Assembly (NCBI GenBank): GCA_030693065.1 | Contig: JAUYBL010000024.1 | Span: 1 to 64,000, forward strand | Source of the DNA: Methylococcaceae bacterium | GTDB taxonomy: Bacteria > Pseudomonadota > Gammaproteobacteria > Methylococcales > Methylomonadaceae | Direction of reading: 5' to 3' | DNA: 64,000 bases | Part shown: positions 55,191 through 64,000 of the stretch, piece by piece | Numbering within the stretch: position 1 is the first letter of the stretch | How the letters are laid out: each line of letters begins with the position of its first letter | The notes under the pieces: model-generated | Told to the model about the DNA's origin: nothing | What the model saw: only the letters and a program-made list of their open reading frames with translations | Database searches by the model: none | Translations under genes and position numbers: made by a program

Positions 55191-56873
55191 TTACGCTTCT
55201 ATACCCGGGCGCATAGCACCGCCCATTGCCGGAGCACCCGAGCCTTGGGTGAATGACAACGCCAAGTAAGCGGGCGCTTGTTCTCCCAATAATCGATACA
55301 AATTAGCTAAATTAAGCCTAAATTGTTTTTCAAAATTGCTGACGGCTTCGCCAGGATTGTAATCACCAAACCACCAAAACCAGTCCGAGCCTTCACAAAC
55401 TGCCAGCTGCAACTCAGCCGCTTTGATCTGTTCAGCACTTAATCGGCCAGATGAAATAGCCTTATCGAAAGCCCACTTAACATCGCCTAACATATCCCAG
55501 CCCCGGTTTTTATCCGCATCGCCTATCCAAGTTGAGAACGTGCCATATACCCAACTCCCTGCGACTAATTTTGCCAATGGTTTAACTTCAACTTTGCTTT
55601 CTAAACATTCAGAAAAAGTCGTCAATTCTATGGTTGGATGATTAGCGAGTTGTTTGTAAAGGGTACTCAGAAAGTAATAGCCATTAGCTGGAAAATATTC
55701 CCAGGCGTTTTCCCCGTCCATAATAATAGAAACGACCGAATCAGCAGGTTGATTGCTGCCAATCGCTTCAATATGATGAATCAAGTCGGCAACCGCATCG
55801 TCGGCGTGCCACTTGGAATACTCAAATCCAATTAGATCAGACAAGCCGTCGTCACGAAAAAAACAGGCGATATCCGTGCCTTTTAAATGAAATGGATGAT
55901 ACACGTTAGTAGACTTGTCATTTTCGGGTAGGTGCAAACTATTCCGCAACACAGTACCGCCACTGGCTGCCCAGCTAAAACCAAATTCACCTAAAATCTT
56001 TAGCGTTTGCTGACTAATACTACCCTCGGAAGGCCAGCATCCTTGAGGCTTAAAACCAAAAAAACGTTTGAAGGTTTGTACACCTTTTTCAAGATGCCAT
56101 TTCACTCGTTCCTCGCCGCCTGGATAAACATCCAATTCTGGCAACGGCGCATTCGGCATCGCTTCATGAGCGGTATGAATGTCCAGCAATAACGGCATGA
56201 TAGGATGAGCATAAGGCGTAACCGACAACTCAATCTGGCCTTTTCTGGCTAAAACTTTATATCGCAACAAGACATTAGAGAGTTGCTCACCGATAACTTC
56301 CACGATTTCAATACGATCGTGCAAGGTGTAGCCACAACCTTTATCTATTAGGTGCTTAATTCTGACATCAGTTAACTTGACCGTTTCTCCCATCCATGCT
56401 AGGTGATACCAAACCAATATGTCACTGATAAATTGAGAATTAATGTAGCTGAGCCCTTCGTAATGTTGCTCCAGCCACTCAGCCATTTCCACCAGCTTTT
56501 TAAAAGCGGGATAACGATTAACCTGCCTTTCCCGATTAGCGCGCATGCAATCCTTGATGAGCTTTAATCTAGCTTCAGGATCCGCTGGAATACTGGGATC
56601 AACCAGCGCCGCTAATAACGGATCAGTGATAGCTATGCGATCATGTAAATAGCAGGTGACTTGTTTGGCATATTCTTCAATTTGCTCTAACAAAATGGGA
56701 GCAAAATTGACGACCGCTTTAGCGTTGGGTACTGCTTCTAAGTAAGACACCATGTCGACATAGTCTTTAATGACGTGAAGATAAGTCCATGGCAGCTTAA
56801 ATTCTCCTGTTTGTAAATCTCTATACTCCGGCTGGTGCATATGCCAGCACAATACTAATTTCAGTTTTTTCAT
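55191..56873 (-). CDS. GH57 family glycoside hydrolase (alpha-amylase/glucanotransferase-like)
   Basis: About 560 residues from the ATG at 56873 (the frame is open to 56918). GH57 motifs: LCWHMHQPEYRD at the start, GCWPSEGSISQQTL with the catalytic Glu near 310, GFSWAASGG, and IIMDGENAWEYFP with the catalytic Asp near 405. This is the COG1449 type found in glycogen clusters; alpha-amylase, branching or transferase activity cannot be separated by eye. It is in an operon order glgC - GH57 - malQ on the minus strand. Confidence 0.88.
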   Translation of the reverse strand: MKKLKLVLCWHMHQPEYRDLQTGEFKLPWTYLHVIKDYVDMVSYLEAVPNAKAVVNFAPILLEQIEEYAKQVTCYLHDRIAITDPLLAALVDPSIPADPEARLKLIKDCMRANRERQVNRYPAFKKLVEMAEWLEQHYEGLSYINSQFISDILVWYHLAWMGETVKLTDVRIKHLIDKGCGYTLHDRIEIVEVIGEQLSNVLLRYKVLARKGQIELSVTPYAHPIMPLLLDIHTAHEAMPNAPLPELDVYPGGEERVKWHLEKGVQTFKRFFGFKPQGCWPSEGSISQQTLKILGEFGFSWAASGGTVLRNSLHLPENDKSTNVYHPFHLKGTDIACFFRDDGLSDLIGFEYSKWHADDAVADLIHHIEAIGSNQPADSVVSIIMDGENAWEYFPANGYYFLSTLYKQLANHPTIELTTFSECLESKVEVKPLAKLVAGSWVYGTFSTWIGDADKNRGWDMLGDVKWAFDKAISSGRLSAEQIKAAELQLAVCEGSDWFWWFGDYNPGEAVSNFEKQFRLNLANLYRLLGEQAPAYLALSFTQGSGAPAMGGAMRPGIEA

Positions 56874-56978
56874 ATCCAAATTATTGTTATTTTTTATTCT
56901 CATCAAAGGCAGTCCCAAACAAAATATAAATTACTGTGACTGCCTTTTTATACTTTTAAAAATGCAGACTCACTAAAG

Positions 56979-58259
56979 CTATCTAACGTAGTGCCGACGT
57001 TGCCCCAACATATCGGAAGTAACCAGAACTACTCCGCCAGGACTAACAAAAAAACGTCTTTCATCTTCCGCTCTATCTTCACCGATTATTGTACCTTCAG
57101 GAATTTCACAGCCCTTTTCAATGATCGCTTTAGTAATCCGGCAATGCCTGGCGATATTGACATCAGGCAGCACCACAGAATCTTGTATGGTGGTGTAAGA
57201 ATTAACCCTGACATTAGTAAACAGCAACGAATGCCTGACCTTTGATCCTGAGATAACACACCCCCCAGAAACCATCGAATCCACGGCTAACCCGCGTCTT
57301 TTATCATTATCGAATACAAACTTGGCAGGCGGCGTTTGTTCTTGATATGTCCAAATCGGCCAGGTTTTATCATACAAATTCAAGTCTGGTTTTACGCCTA
57401 TAAGCTCCATATTGGCAGCCCAATAAGCATCAATAGTTCCCACATCGCGCCAATAACTTTGTACACCACTTTGCAGGTCTAAAAATGGGTAAGCATTGAC
57501 AACATACTTATCAATAACAGCTGGGATAATATCCATGCCGAAATCATGATTGGAGCCTTTGGTGTCAGCATCTTTAATTAATTGCTCAAACAAAAAGCCG
57601 GCATTAAAAATATAAATCCCCATGGAGGCTAAGGCCGTATCAGTTCTACCGGGCATTAGGGGCGGATGCTCAGGCTTTTCCACAAAGGCTTTAACTCTGC
57701 GATTTACATCAACATCCATCACACCAAAAGCGCTGGCTTCTTTCAAAGACACTTCAATACAGCCGATAGTCAAATCAGCATTTTTTTCCACATGATCGGC
57801 AAGCATGGCGCCGTAATCCATTTTGTATATGTGGTCCCCAGCAAGCACCAACACATGCTGAGGATTACGACTACGTAAAATGTCGATATTTTGAAAAACT
57901 GCATCGGCGGTACCTTTGTACCAAGAATCCTCATGATGCCTTTGTTGCGCAGGCATTAAATCAACATATTCGCCAAACTCACCACGCAAGAATCCCCAGC
58001 CTTGTTGGACATGTCTGATCAAGGAATGCGCCTTGTATTGTGTAAGTATGCAAATTTTGCGAATGCCTGAGTTCATGCAGTTCGACAGAGGAAAGTCGAT
58101 AATACGAAATTTGCCACCGAACGGCACAGCTGGCTTGGCCCGCCAATCCGTCATGTTATGCAATCGTGACCCTCGGCCGCCTGCCAAAATTAACGCAATG
58201 GTATTTCGTGTTAAATGGCTAATGAATCGATCATGTCTTGGATTATTTTGGTCTGACAT
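56979..58259 (-). CDS. glgC: glucose-1-phosphate adenylyltransferase
   Basis: A 426-residue ADP-glucose pyrophosphorylase, the committed step of glycogen synthesis. The N-terminal Rossmann domain shows [38 protein letters not shown], then [18 protein letters not shown], the glucose-1-phosphate site FVEKPEHPP and the beta-helix end with [15 protein letters not shown]. Allosteric arginines near the N-terminus are present. GGAG lies nine bases before the ATG. It is divergent from glgB with about 92 bases between the starts. Confidence 0.96.
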   Translation of the reverse strand: MSDQNNPRHDRFISHLTRNTIALILAGGRGSRLHNMTDWRAKPAVPFGGKFRIIDFPLSNCMNSGIRKICILTQYKAHSLIRHVQQGWGFLRGEFGEYVDLMPAQQRHHEDSWYKGTADAVFQNIDILRSRNPQHVLVLAGDHIYKMDYGAMLADHVEKNADLTIGCIEVSLKEASAFGVMDVDVNRRVKAFVEKPEHPPLMPGRTDTALASMGIYIFNAGFLFEQLIKDADTKGSNHDFGMDIIPAVIDKYVVNAYPFLDLQSGVQSYWRDVGTIDAYWAANMELIGVKPDLNLYDKTWPIWTYQEQTPPAKFVFDNDKRRGLAVDSMVSGGCVISGSKVRHSLLFTNVRVNSYTTIQDSVVLPDVNIARHCRITKAIIEKGCEIPEGTIIGEDRAEDERRFFVSPGGVVLVTSDMLGQRRHYVR

Positions 58260-58351
58260 TTTTTTATCTCCATGTGGAAAGGCTCACAACGACTGCTTAT
58301 TTTTGTTAAGATTCGCGGGTTTATTATCCTACTACGCAAAGGCGGTTCATA
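58260..58351. promoter_or_regulatory. divergent glgC/glgB control region
   Basis: The 92-base gap must hold the promoters of both directions. Ribosome binding sites are GGAG for glgC and AAGGCGG for glgB. AT-rich hexamers such as TTGTTA and TATTAT are present but with poor spacing, so no definite promoter is assigned. Confidence 0.4.
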
Positions 58352-60598
58352 GTGAAAAAGCAATCTTTAAGTGCATTTGATGCTGATGCTATAAAAATCA
58401 TGGAAGCAAGACACCATGATCCTTTTTCAATATTGGGTCGCCACCCAATTTCAATTGATAGTCGCCACCGAAGCTCAAATGATGCTCGGGCAGCTGTTTC
58501 GACTACCAGCCGCCACCCGGAAAAGGATCAAATCCGAGTAAAGGTTTATCTGCCCTATGCTGAAACTGTCAGCTTTGCCGACAATGGCCCCGCTTTTTCG
58601 CGCATCCCTGGGTCAGATTTTTTCGAATACTACGCTGAACAAGAAGAATTGCCAGCACATTATAAATTGTCATGGCAGGACAAAGATGGTCAGCACCACG
58701 AGCACCATGACCCTTATGACTTCCCCCCCCAATTTCCCGCATTTGATCAGCATCTGTTTGGCGAAGGCAAACACTGGCATATTTATAAAAAACTGGGCGG
58801 CCATTTGCATCAAGTGGATGGCATCGACGGTGTTTTATTTGCTGTTTGGGCGCCTAATGCAGGCAGAGTCAGTGTAGTCGGTAACTTTAATCGCTGGGAT
58901 GGCCGCAGCCATCCGATGCGCAGCTTGGGTGGCAGTGGTATTTGGGAGTTATTTATTCCCAACATAGGCACTGGCAGTCTGTATAAATTTGAAATATTAA
59001 ATCGCGCCAGTCAGGAAGTTTTATTAAAAACAGATCCTTACGGCCAGCAATTTGAATTTCGCCCCAGTACAGCCTCTATTGTTGTCGATAATCAGGCATA
59101 TAGCTGGCAAGACGAACAATGGCTTGATCAGCGCAAAAAACATAATTGGCTGCATCAACCCATGTCTGTCTATGAAGTCCATTTAGGCTCATGGCAACGC
59201 GATAAGCTTGGCAACTTTCTCAACTACCGCGACCTAGCCAAGCAGCTCATCGAGTACGTAAAAAACCTGGGCTTTACTCATATTGAGCTATTGCCGATCA
59301 CCGAGCACCCCTATGATGGTTCTTGGGGGTATCAAACCACCGGTTATTTCGCCCCTACCAGTCGACACGGTAGCCCGGACGATTTTCGCTATTTTGTCGA
59401 CACCTGCCATCAAAATGGCATTGGCGTCATTTTAGATTGGGTGCCCGCCCATTTCCCCAAAGATGCTTTCGCTCTTGCCCGTTTTGACGGCAGCGCTCTT
59501 TACGAACATGAAGACCCACGTAAAGGTGAACATCGCGACTGGGGCACATTGATTTACAACTATGGCCGCAATGAGGTAAAAAACTTCCTGCTAGCCAGCG
59601 CTATTTTTTGGCTGGAAGAGTTTCACATCGACGGCCTACGTGTCGATGCTGTGGCGTCAATGCTTTATCTGGATTATTCACGCGAAGACAATGATTGGAT
59701 CCCTAATCAATACGGTGGCAACGAAAATCTGGAAGCGATTGATTTTCTGCGCGAACTTAACGCCGTCACTCACGATCAGCAACCGGGCACAGTCATAATG
59801 GCGGAAGAATCCACTTCCTGGCCACAAGTTACCCGCCCGACCTGGACCGGCGGCTTAGGATTTTCCATGAAGTGGAACATGGGTTGGATGCATGACATCT
59901 TGTCGTATATTCAACAAGAGCCGATTCACCGCAAATACCATCACGATCAACTCACTTTCGGAATGCTGTACGCTTTTACTGAAAACTTTGTGCTGCCGTT
60001 TTCTCATGATGAAGTGGTGCATGGTAAAGGCTCGTTACTCAACAAAATGCCCGGCGATGAATGGCAACGCTTTGCCAACCTGCGGCTCTTGTACACCTTG
60101 ATGTACACCTATCCAGGTAAAAAACTGCTGTTTATGGGCTGTGAATTCGGCCAAGGCACTGAATGGAATTTTAATAAAGCCTTAGACTGGTATGTACTTG
60201 ATTACCCTCACCACAAAGGCCTGCAAACGCTGTTAAAAGACCTAAATCATTTGCACAAAACCCATCCAGCTTTGTACCAATATGATTTTGAAGGCAAAGG
60301 CTTTGAGTGGATCGATTGCCACGACCTGCAGCAATCTGTCATCAGTTACCGCCGTAAAAGTGATCACGAAGACTTAATTGTCGTACTCAATTTTACGCCT
60401 GTCGTCAGAGAGGCTTATCGTATCGGCGTGCCGCACCCAGGCACCTACACTGAAATCTTCAACTCCGACTCCAGTTTCTATGCGGGTAGCAACACCGGCA
60501 ACGGCGCAGTGCTATCTGAACCCATTGCTTGGATGAACCAGTTGCATTCCGTCAAACTGACGTTACCGCCGCTGGGAGCAGTTATCCTTAAACTTTAA
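58352..60598 (+). CDS. glgB: 1,4-alpha-glucan branching enzyme
   Basis: A 748-residue GH13 enzyme that creates alpha-1,6 branches. N1 and CBM48 domains (about 20-230; [27 protein letters not shown]), catalytic barrel with [32 protein letters not shown] (nucleophile Asp), [13 protein letters not shown] (acid Glu) and [16 protein letters not shown], then the C-terminal beta domain. It starts at a GTG with AAGGCGG upstream. A His/Ser/Arg-rich stretch near residues 30-50 is unlike E. coli GlgB. glgA follows 19 bases later. Confidence 0.96.
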   Translation: MKKQSLSAFDADAIKIMEARHHDPFSILGRHPISIDSRHRSSNDARAAVSTTSRHPEKDQIRVKVYLPYAETVSFADNGPAFSRIPGSDFFEYYAEQEELPAHYKLSWQDKDGQHHEHHDPYDFPPQFPAFDQHLFGEGKHWHIYKKLGGHLHQVDGIDGVLFAVWAPNAGRVSVVGNFNRWDGRSHPMRSLGGSGIWELFIPNIGTGSLYKFEILNRASQEVLLKTDPYGQQFEFRPSTASIVVDNQAYSWQDEQWLDQRKKHNWLHQPMSVYEVHLGSWQRDKLGNFLNYRDLAKQLIEYVKNLGFTHIELLPITEHPYDGSWGYQTTGYFAPTSRHGSPDDFRYFVDTCHQNGIGVILDWVPAHFPKDAFALARFDGSALYEHEDPRKGEHRDWGTLIYNYGRNEVKNFLLASAIFWLEEFHIDGLRVDAVASMLYLDYSREDNDWIPNQYGGNENLEAIDFLRELNAVTHDQQPGTVIMAEESTSWPQVTRPTWTGGLGFSMKWNMGWMHDILSYIQQEPIHRKYHHDQLTFGMLYAFTENFVLPFSHDEVVHGKGSLLNKMPGDEWQRFANLRLLYTLMYTYPGKKLLFMGCEFGQGTEWNFNKALDWYVLDYPHHKGLQTLLKDLNHLHKTHPALYQYDFEGKGFEWIDCHDLQQSVISYRRKSDHEDLIVVLNFTPVVREAYRIGVPHPGTYTEIFNSDSSFYAGSNTGNGAVLSEPIAWMNQLHSVKLTLPPLGAVILKL

Positions 60599-60617
60599 AG
60601 TGATCGCAAAGAATCAT

Positions 60618-62051
60618 ATGAAAAAAATACTCTTCGTCACCAGTGAAGCCCACCCGCTGATTAAAACCGGCGGTCTTGGCGATGTCGCCGGCAGTTTGCC
60701 CAAAGCATTGGCAGAGCTTGGTCAGGATGTGCGATTAATCATCCCAAATTATCAGTCTCTAAAAACTAGCAGTGAGATCCATTTTTTGACCTCTCTGCGC
60801 GTTGATAATATGTCCGTTAACATAATGGAAACACAACTCCAGGATTCAACAGTTAAAGTTTGGCTGGTTGATCAACCGGAATATTTCGGTCATCCAGGTA
60901 ACCCTTATATTGACGAAACAGGCAATGATCGGGCAAACAACGCCGAACGCTTTGCGCTGTTTTGCCGAATTGCCGTTGAAGTCGCCATGAATAGAGCCAA
61001 TCTGGATTGGAAAGCGGATGTTGTGCATTGCAACGACTGGCAAACCGGCCTGGTACCTGCACTGCTGTCATTTGAAGAATATCGACCTGCCAGCGTCTTT
61101 ACTATTCATAACCTGGCCTACCAGGGATTATTTCCAGCCAGCAAATTTTACAGTCTAAATTTGCCCGGCCGCTTGTGGACGTCGGATGGGCTAGAGTTTC
61201 ATGGCCTGTTATCGTTTATCAAAGGCGGTTTGGTTTACTCTGATCGAATCACCACCGTCAGCCCTACCTATGCCAAAGAAATTCAAAGTTCAGAGCTTGG
61301 CTACAACTTAGATGGCTTATTAACGCATCGCAATGCTTCGCTAATCGGCATCATTAATGGCATTGATGTTGATCAATGGAACCCGGCGACCGATACGCTT
61401 ATCAGCCAACAATACGACGTGCATTCTTTAGAACGTAAGGCACCTAATAAAACCGCTTTGCAGCAAAGACTTGGGCTACCGGTTGACAGTGCTATTCCAG
61501 TATTTGGGGTAATCACTCGCCTGGTTGAACAAAAAGGCATTGATTTATTGCTCCAATATTTACCTGAGTTAATTGCAATGCCCGTGCAATTTGCAATATT
61601 AGGCAGTGGCGATCATGCCATTGAACTAAAACTGCAGGAACTGGCTGTGGCTTACCCTGACAAATTATCTGTGACCATTGGCTATGACGAAGCGCTTTCC
61701 CATAGCATCGAAGCCGGTGCCGATGTGTTTATCATGCCTTCACGCTTTGAACCCTGCGGCATGAATCAAATGTACAGCCAGCGTTACGGCACCTTGCCCA
61801 TCGTCAGAAAAACCGGTGGCTTGGCCGATACGGTGGAAGATGCGTTACCGGAAACCATTGCCAATGACACTGCCAGCGGCATTGTTTTTAACGAAGCCAC
61901 ACCGGGATCATTACTGGAAGCCATCAAACGAGCGCTGTTGCTGTATCAGAATCCCGCCGCTTGGAAAAGAATTCAAGCGCGCGGCATGAGCAAAGACTTC
62001 TCATGGCAACAAAGTGCCAAACAATATTTGGCGTTATACGACGGCATTTAA
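60618..62051 (+). CDS. glgA: glycogen synthase (ADP-glucose)
   Basis: A 477-residue GT5 glycosyltransferase that elongates glycogen from ADP-glucose. It starts MKKILFVTSEAHPLIKTGGLGDVAGSLPKAL with the KTGGL donor-binding motif, has VVHCNDWQTGLVPALL, VFTIHNLAYQGLFPA and the C-terminal SRFEPCGMNQMYSQRYGTLPIVRKTGGLADTV. Normal length. The ATG at 60618 is chosen over the open frame start at 60600. Together with glgC and glgB it makes a full synthesis set. Confidence 0.96.
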   Translation: MKKILFVTSEAHPLIKTGGLGDVAGSLPKALAELGQDVRLIIPNYQSLKTSSEIHFLTSLRVDNMSVNIMETQLQDSTVKVWLVDQPEYFGHPGNPYIDETGNDRANNAERFALFCRIAVEVAMNRANLDWKADVVHCNDWQTGLVPALLSFEEYRPASVFTIHNLAYQGLFPASKFYSLNLPGRLWTSDGLEFHGLLSFIKGGLVYSDRITTVSPTYAKEIQSSELGYNLDGLLTHRNASLIGIINGIDVDQWNPATDTLISQQYDVHSLERKAPNKTALQQRLGLPVDSAIPVFGVITRLVEQKGIDLLLQYLPELIAMPVQFAILGSGDHAIELKLQELAVAYPDKLSVTIGYDEALSHSIEAGADVFIMPSRFEPCGMNQMYSQRYGTLPIVRKTGGLADTVEDALPETIANDTASGIVFNEATPGSLLEAIKRALLLYQNPAAWKRIQARGMSKDFSWQQSAKQYLALYDGI

Positions 62052-62062
62052 TATATAAAAAA

Positions 62063-62092
62063 CTTGTTGGCTATCGTTTGATAGCCAACAAG
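62063..62092. terminator. 13-bp hairpin after glgA
   Basis: CTTGTTGGCTATC and GATAGCCAACAAG form a perfect stem with a GTTT loop. The T tract is on the minus-strand side; on the plus strand no T run follows, so it may slow or process rather than fully stop the glg transcript. Confidence 0.6.
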
Positions 62093-62132
62093 TACTTACC
62101 AATCTCACTCCTTTTAATTTAGGAGATTCACC

Positions 62133-62945
62133 GTGAACAAGCAGCTGTCATTAGCCATTATCAGTCTCATAATCGGCAACACCCCATGCCGGGCCGAGAT
62201 GATTCTGGAAGTCATCCAAGTAAATAATCGCCCCGCTGCCGAAATACAACCTTTGCTGCAACCGCTGCTGGATGCAAACGATCAAGTGATTGCCGATGGC
62301 TCCAATTTGATAGTCAAAACCTCATTGGAACGGCTTGCCGAAATAAAATCCTTAATCAGCTCGCTGGACAGTCGCCAGCACAATTTGCTTATCACCGTTT
62401 TACAAAATAGCCAGACCAGCGCCGATGAACTTAACGCCGCCGCTCGAGCACGGGTAAACATTCCCGCCAATGACGCATCCAAAACAACAGCCGCAATTTC
62501 CGGGCATGTTTATCAAACCCAGGACAAAACGACTCGAGCAAACACCCAAACCATAAGAACGCTGGAGGGAAATGCCGCAGTCATTAAAATCGGTAACAGT
62601 ACACCAGTGCAAAATGTGCAAATTTACAACTCAGGTTACGGCTATCCAACGGTATCTAGTAACACCGAATTCATCGATACCAGCACCGGCTTTGCCGTCG
62701 TACCAAGATTAACTGGCGACCAAGTAACATTAGAAGTATCACCATGGTCGGAGCGCATGGGCTCAAGAGGCGTTATTCACAGCCAAGCCGCGCAATCAAG
62801 TCTACGCGTCAACTTGGGCGAATGGGTGGAACTAGGGGGAATCACTGAAAATAGCTCGCAATCAAATTCCGGCCGGTCTGCCAACATTCGACAAACCGGC
62901 ACCAGCCAGATGCATATTTTGATTAAAGTTGAAAAAGTGAATTGA
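62133..62945 (+). CDS. short secretin-domain protein
   Basis: A 270-residue exported protein with a signal peptide (about 1-21). Residues 22-85 form a secretin N-domain/NolW fold (LEVIQVNNRPAAEIQPLLQPLLDANDQVIADGSNLIVKTSLERLAEIKSLISSLD), and 140-270 resemble part of the secretin core (NTQTIRTLEGNAAVIKIGNSTPV, STGFAVVPRLTGDQVTLEVSPW, SSLRVNLGEWVELGGIT). It is too short for a full channel. GGAG precedes a GTG start. No pilus or secretion genes are next to it; a small secretin-like adaptor is possible. Confidence 0.72.
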   Translation: MNKQLSLAIISLIIGNTPCRAEMILEVIQVNNRPAAEIQPLLQPLLDANDQVIADGSNLIVKTSLERLAEIKSLISSLDSRQHNLLITVLQNSQTSADELNAAARARVNIPANDASKTTAAISGHVYQTQDKTTRANTQTIRTLEGNAAVIKIGNSTPVQNVQIYNSGYGYPTVSSNTEFIDTSTGFAVVPRLTGDQVTLEVSPWSERMGSRGVIHSQAAQSSLRVNLGEWVELGGITENSSQSNSGRSANIRQTGTSQMHILIKVEKVN

Positions 62946-62992
62946 GATCAAAAAACTACGTAATTTAAAAACCCCGTAGGTCTGTTCGGCTC

Positions 62993-63574
62993 TTAGCCCC
63001 AAAAAAACTTATACAAACCAACGCCGATAATCACCATAGCCACGACTGCCCAACCCAGTCTATCCATATATTCGCGGAGTGTGGCGTCCAGTTTTTCGCC
63101 ACCATAGGCAAGCAGCATTGCCAAAAAGAAAAAACGCGCGCCCCGCCCAATTAAAGAAGCAAAGACAAATGGCAAAAATGCCATACTCAGCGCACCAGCA
63201 GCAATGGTAAAAACTTTATATGGAATTGGGGAAAAACCGGCGATAAATACCGCCCAAAAGCCCCATTTTTCAAACCAGCTTTTTGCCAATTGGTAACTGT
63301 CCCAATAGTGGCTAGATTCCAGCCAAGGCAAAATGGCATCAAATAAAAAATAACCAATCGCATAACCGAACATGCCGCCTGCAACCGAGGCTAACGTGCA
63401 TATCAAAGCAAAGCGCTTGGCTTTATCTGGCCGCGCTAGCGCCATCGGCCCTAACATGACATCCGGCGGTACCGGAAAAAACGACGACTCTGCAAAGCTT
63501 AATACGCAGAGATATTTTTCAGCGTGGCGATGCCTGGACCACTGTATAGCTTTATCGTAAAGTTTTTGAAACAT
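62993..63574 (-). CDS. YqaA/DedA-family membrane protein (SNARE-associated fold)
   Basis: A 193-residue inner membrane protein of the VTT/DedA group in its YqaA form. It starts MFQKLYDKAIQWSRH, has the loop FAESSFFPVPPDVMLGPMALARP, GFSPIPYKVFTIAAGAL and GRGARFFFLAMLLAYG, and about four to five membrane helices. Such proteins act in lipid scrambling or flippase functions in other members; the role of YqaA is unclear. GGGAT-type ribosome binding site before the ATG at 63574. It follows pcm by four bases. Confidence 0.86.
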   Translation of the reverse strand: MFQKLYDKAIQWSRHRHAEKYLCVLSFAESSFFPVPPDVMLGPMALARPDKAKRFALICTLASVAGGMFGYAIGYFLFDAILPWLESSHYWDSYQLAKSWFEKWGFWAVFIAGFSPIPYKVFTIAAGALSMAFLPFVFASLIGRGARFFFLAMLLAYGGEKLDATLREYMDRLGWAVVAMVIIGVGLYKFFWG

Positions 63575-63578
63575 AGAC

Positions 63579-64000
63579 TTATCCCTTTCCTGATAAAAAT
63601 GGCACAAAACTGACCGGTTCAAGCTGTTCAAGCTCATAACCACTGTCGGTACGAGTCACTCGTTGTAAGGCCTGATTTCCGGCCCTACCCACCGGAATAA
63701 CCATTACCCCACCAATTGCCAGTTGTTGCAACAGCATATCCGGAATTTCAGGAGGCGCACACGCCACCAAAATGCCATCGAACGGTGCATGTTCCGGCCA
63801 TCCCCAACCACCGTCGCTGTGTAGATAACTGACATTTTTTAGTTTTAAGGTCCACAAACGATCTTTGGCTTTCTGTTGTAACGGCAAGATTCTTTCTACC
63901 GTGTAAACATGATCGACCAATTGGGCCAGCAGCGCCGTTTGATAACCGCAACCGGTACCGACTTCCAACACTTTATGCAAAGTGCCGGATTTTTCCAGCA
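63579..64000 (-). CDS. pcm: protein-L-isoaspartate O-methyltransferase, 3' part (truncated by window end)
   Basis: The last 140 codons are visible; the 5' part lies outside the window. The SAM-binding motif VLEVGTGCGYQTALLAQL, then VYTVERILPL, HSDGGWGWPEHAPFDGILVACAPPEIP and the C-terminal GGVMVIPVGRAGNQALQRVTR are characteristic of Pcm, which repairs damaged aspartyl residues. In E. coli pcm is next to surE and nlpD; here it is followed by a yqaA-type gene, which is also a common neighbour. Confidence 0.92.
   Translation of the reverse strand, partial: LEKSGTLHKVLEVGTGCGYQTALLAQLVDHVYTVERILPLQQKAKDRLWTLKLKNVSYLHSDGGWGWPEHAPFDGILVACAPPEIPDMLLQQLAIGGVMVIPVGRAGNQALQRVTRTDSGYELEQLEPVSFVPFLSGKG

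Overview
The window looks like chromosomal DNA of a gammaproteobacterium, most likely a methylotroph or methanotroph of the Methylococcales. This is an inference from gene content: a quinoprotein-dehydrogenase-associated (MxaJ-like) periplasmic binding protein, a VPLP-type PEP-CTERM protein, a Xanthomonas-order type II secretion operon, a glycogen cluster with a GH57 glycosidase, and very long DUF3570 outer membrane proteins. No rRNA, CRISPR array, prophage or intact insertion sequence was seen. There is one tRNA gene (Pro, anticodon GGG).

Layout. 0-3.6 kb: membrane J-domain protein, mobB-moeA (molybdenum cofactor), a ParE/antitoxin pair and a rhodanese. 3.7-7.4 kb: an EAL phosphodiesterase with a degenerate GGDEF domain, and ettA. 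7.5-9.8 kb: a two-gene unit of a multicopper oxidase and a membrane-anchored cupredoxin. 10-15.6 kb: PEP-CTERM protein, mepA, VOC protein, PrxQ, yfbR, DCC-family protein, rbgA/ylqF. 15.7-26.8 kb: a complete minus-strand type II secretion operon (transcribed E-F-G-H-I-J-K-L-M-N-D), broken by two intergenic repeat insertions. 27-37 kb: an unusual minus-strand accessory locus, transcribed as STN/HEAT protein, two small secreted paralogues (one frameshifted), DUF3570 fusion protein, FKBP lipoprotein, DUF4266 small lipoprotein (in-frame TGA), second DUF3570 fusion protein, second FKBP lipoprotein. 37.6-41.7 kb: EamA transporter, a periplasmic unknown, a DUF1704/MATCAP-like putative metallopeptidase and an ion transporter. 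42-49.5 kb: the translation operon thrS-infC-rpmI-rplT-pheS-pheT-ihfA-merR followed by tRNA-Pro. 49.6-53.7 kb: an ATP-grasp-like unknown, galU, a cNMP-binding protein and the MxaJ-like protein. 53.7-62 kb: glycogen and alpha-glucan metabolism (malQ, GH57, glgC on minus; glgB, glgA on plus). 62-64 kb: a short secretin-like protein, a YqaA/DedA protein and the 3' part of pcm.

Most novel part: the 27-37 kb locus. It holds two copies of an [outer membrane barrel fusion - periplasmic prolyl isomerase lipoprotein] module, a DUF4266 lipoprotein whose reading frame is intact except for one TGA where a Trp is expected, and duplicated small disulfide-type secreted proteins with similar leaders. The His/Met-rich sequence of the barrels suggests metal-related cell-surface biology; this is inference. 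Other points worth checking are the AUC start of infC, a terminator directly in front of thrS, a 54-bp perfect palindrome behind tRNA-Pro, and a MITE-like repeat with 11-bp inverted ends placed twice directly behind stop codons.
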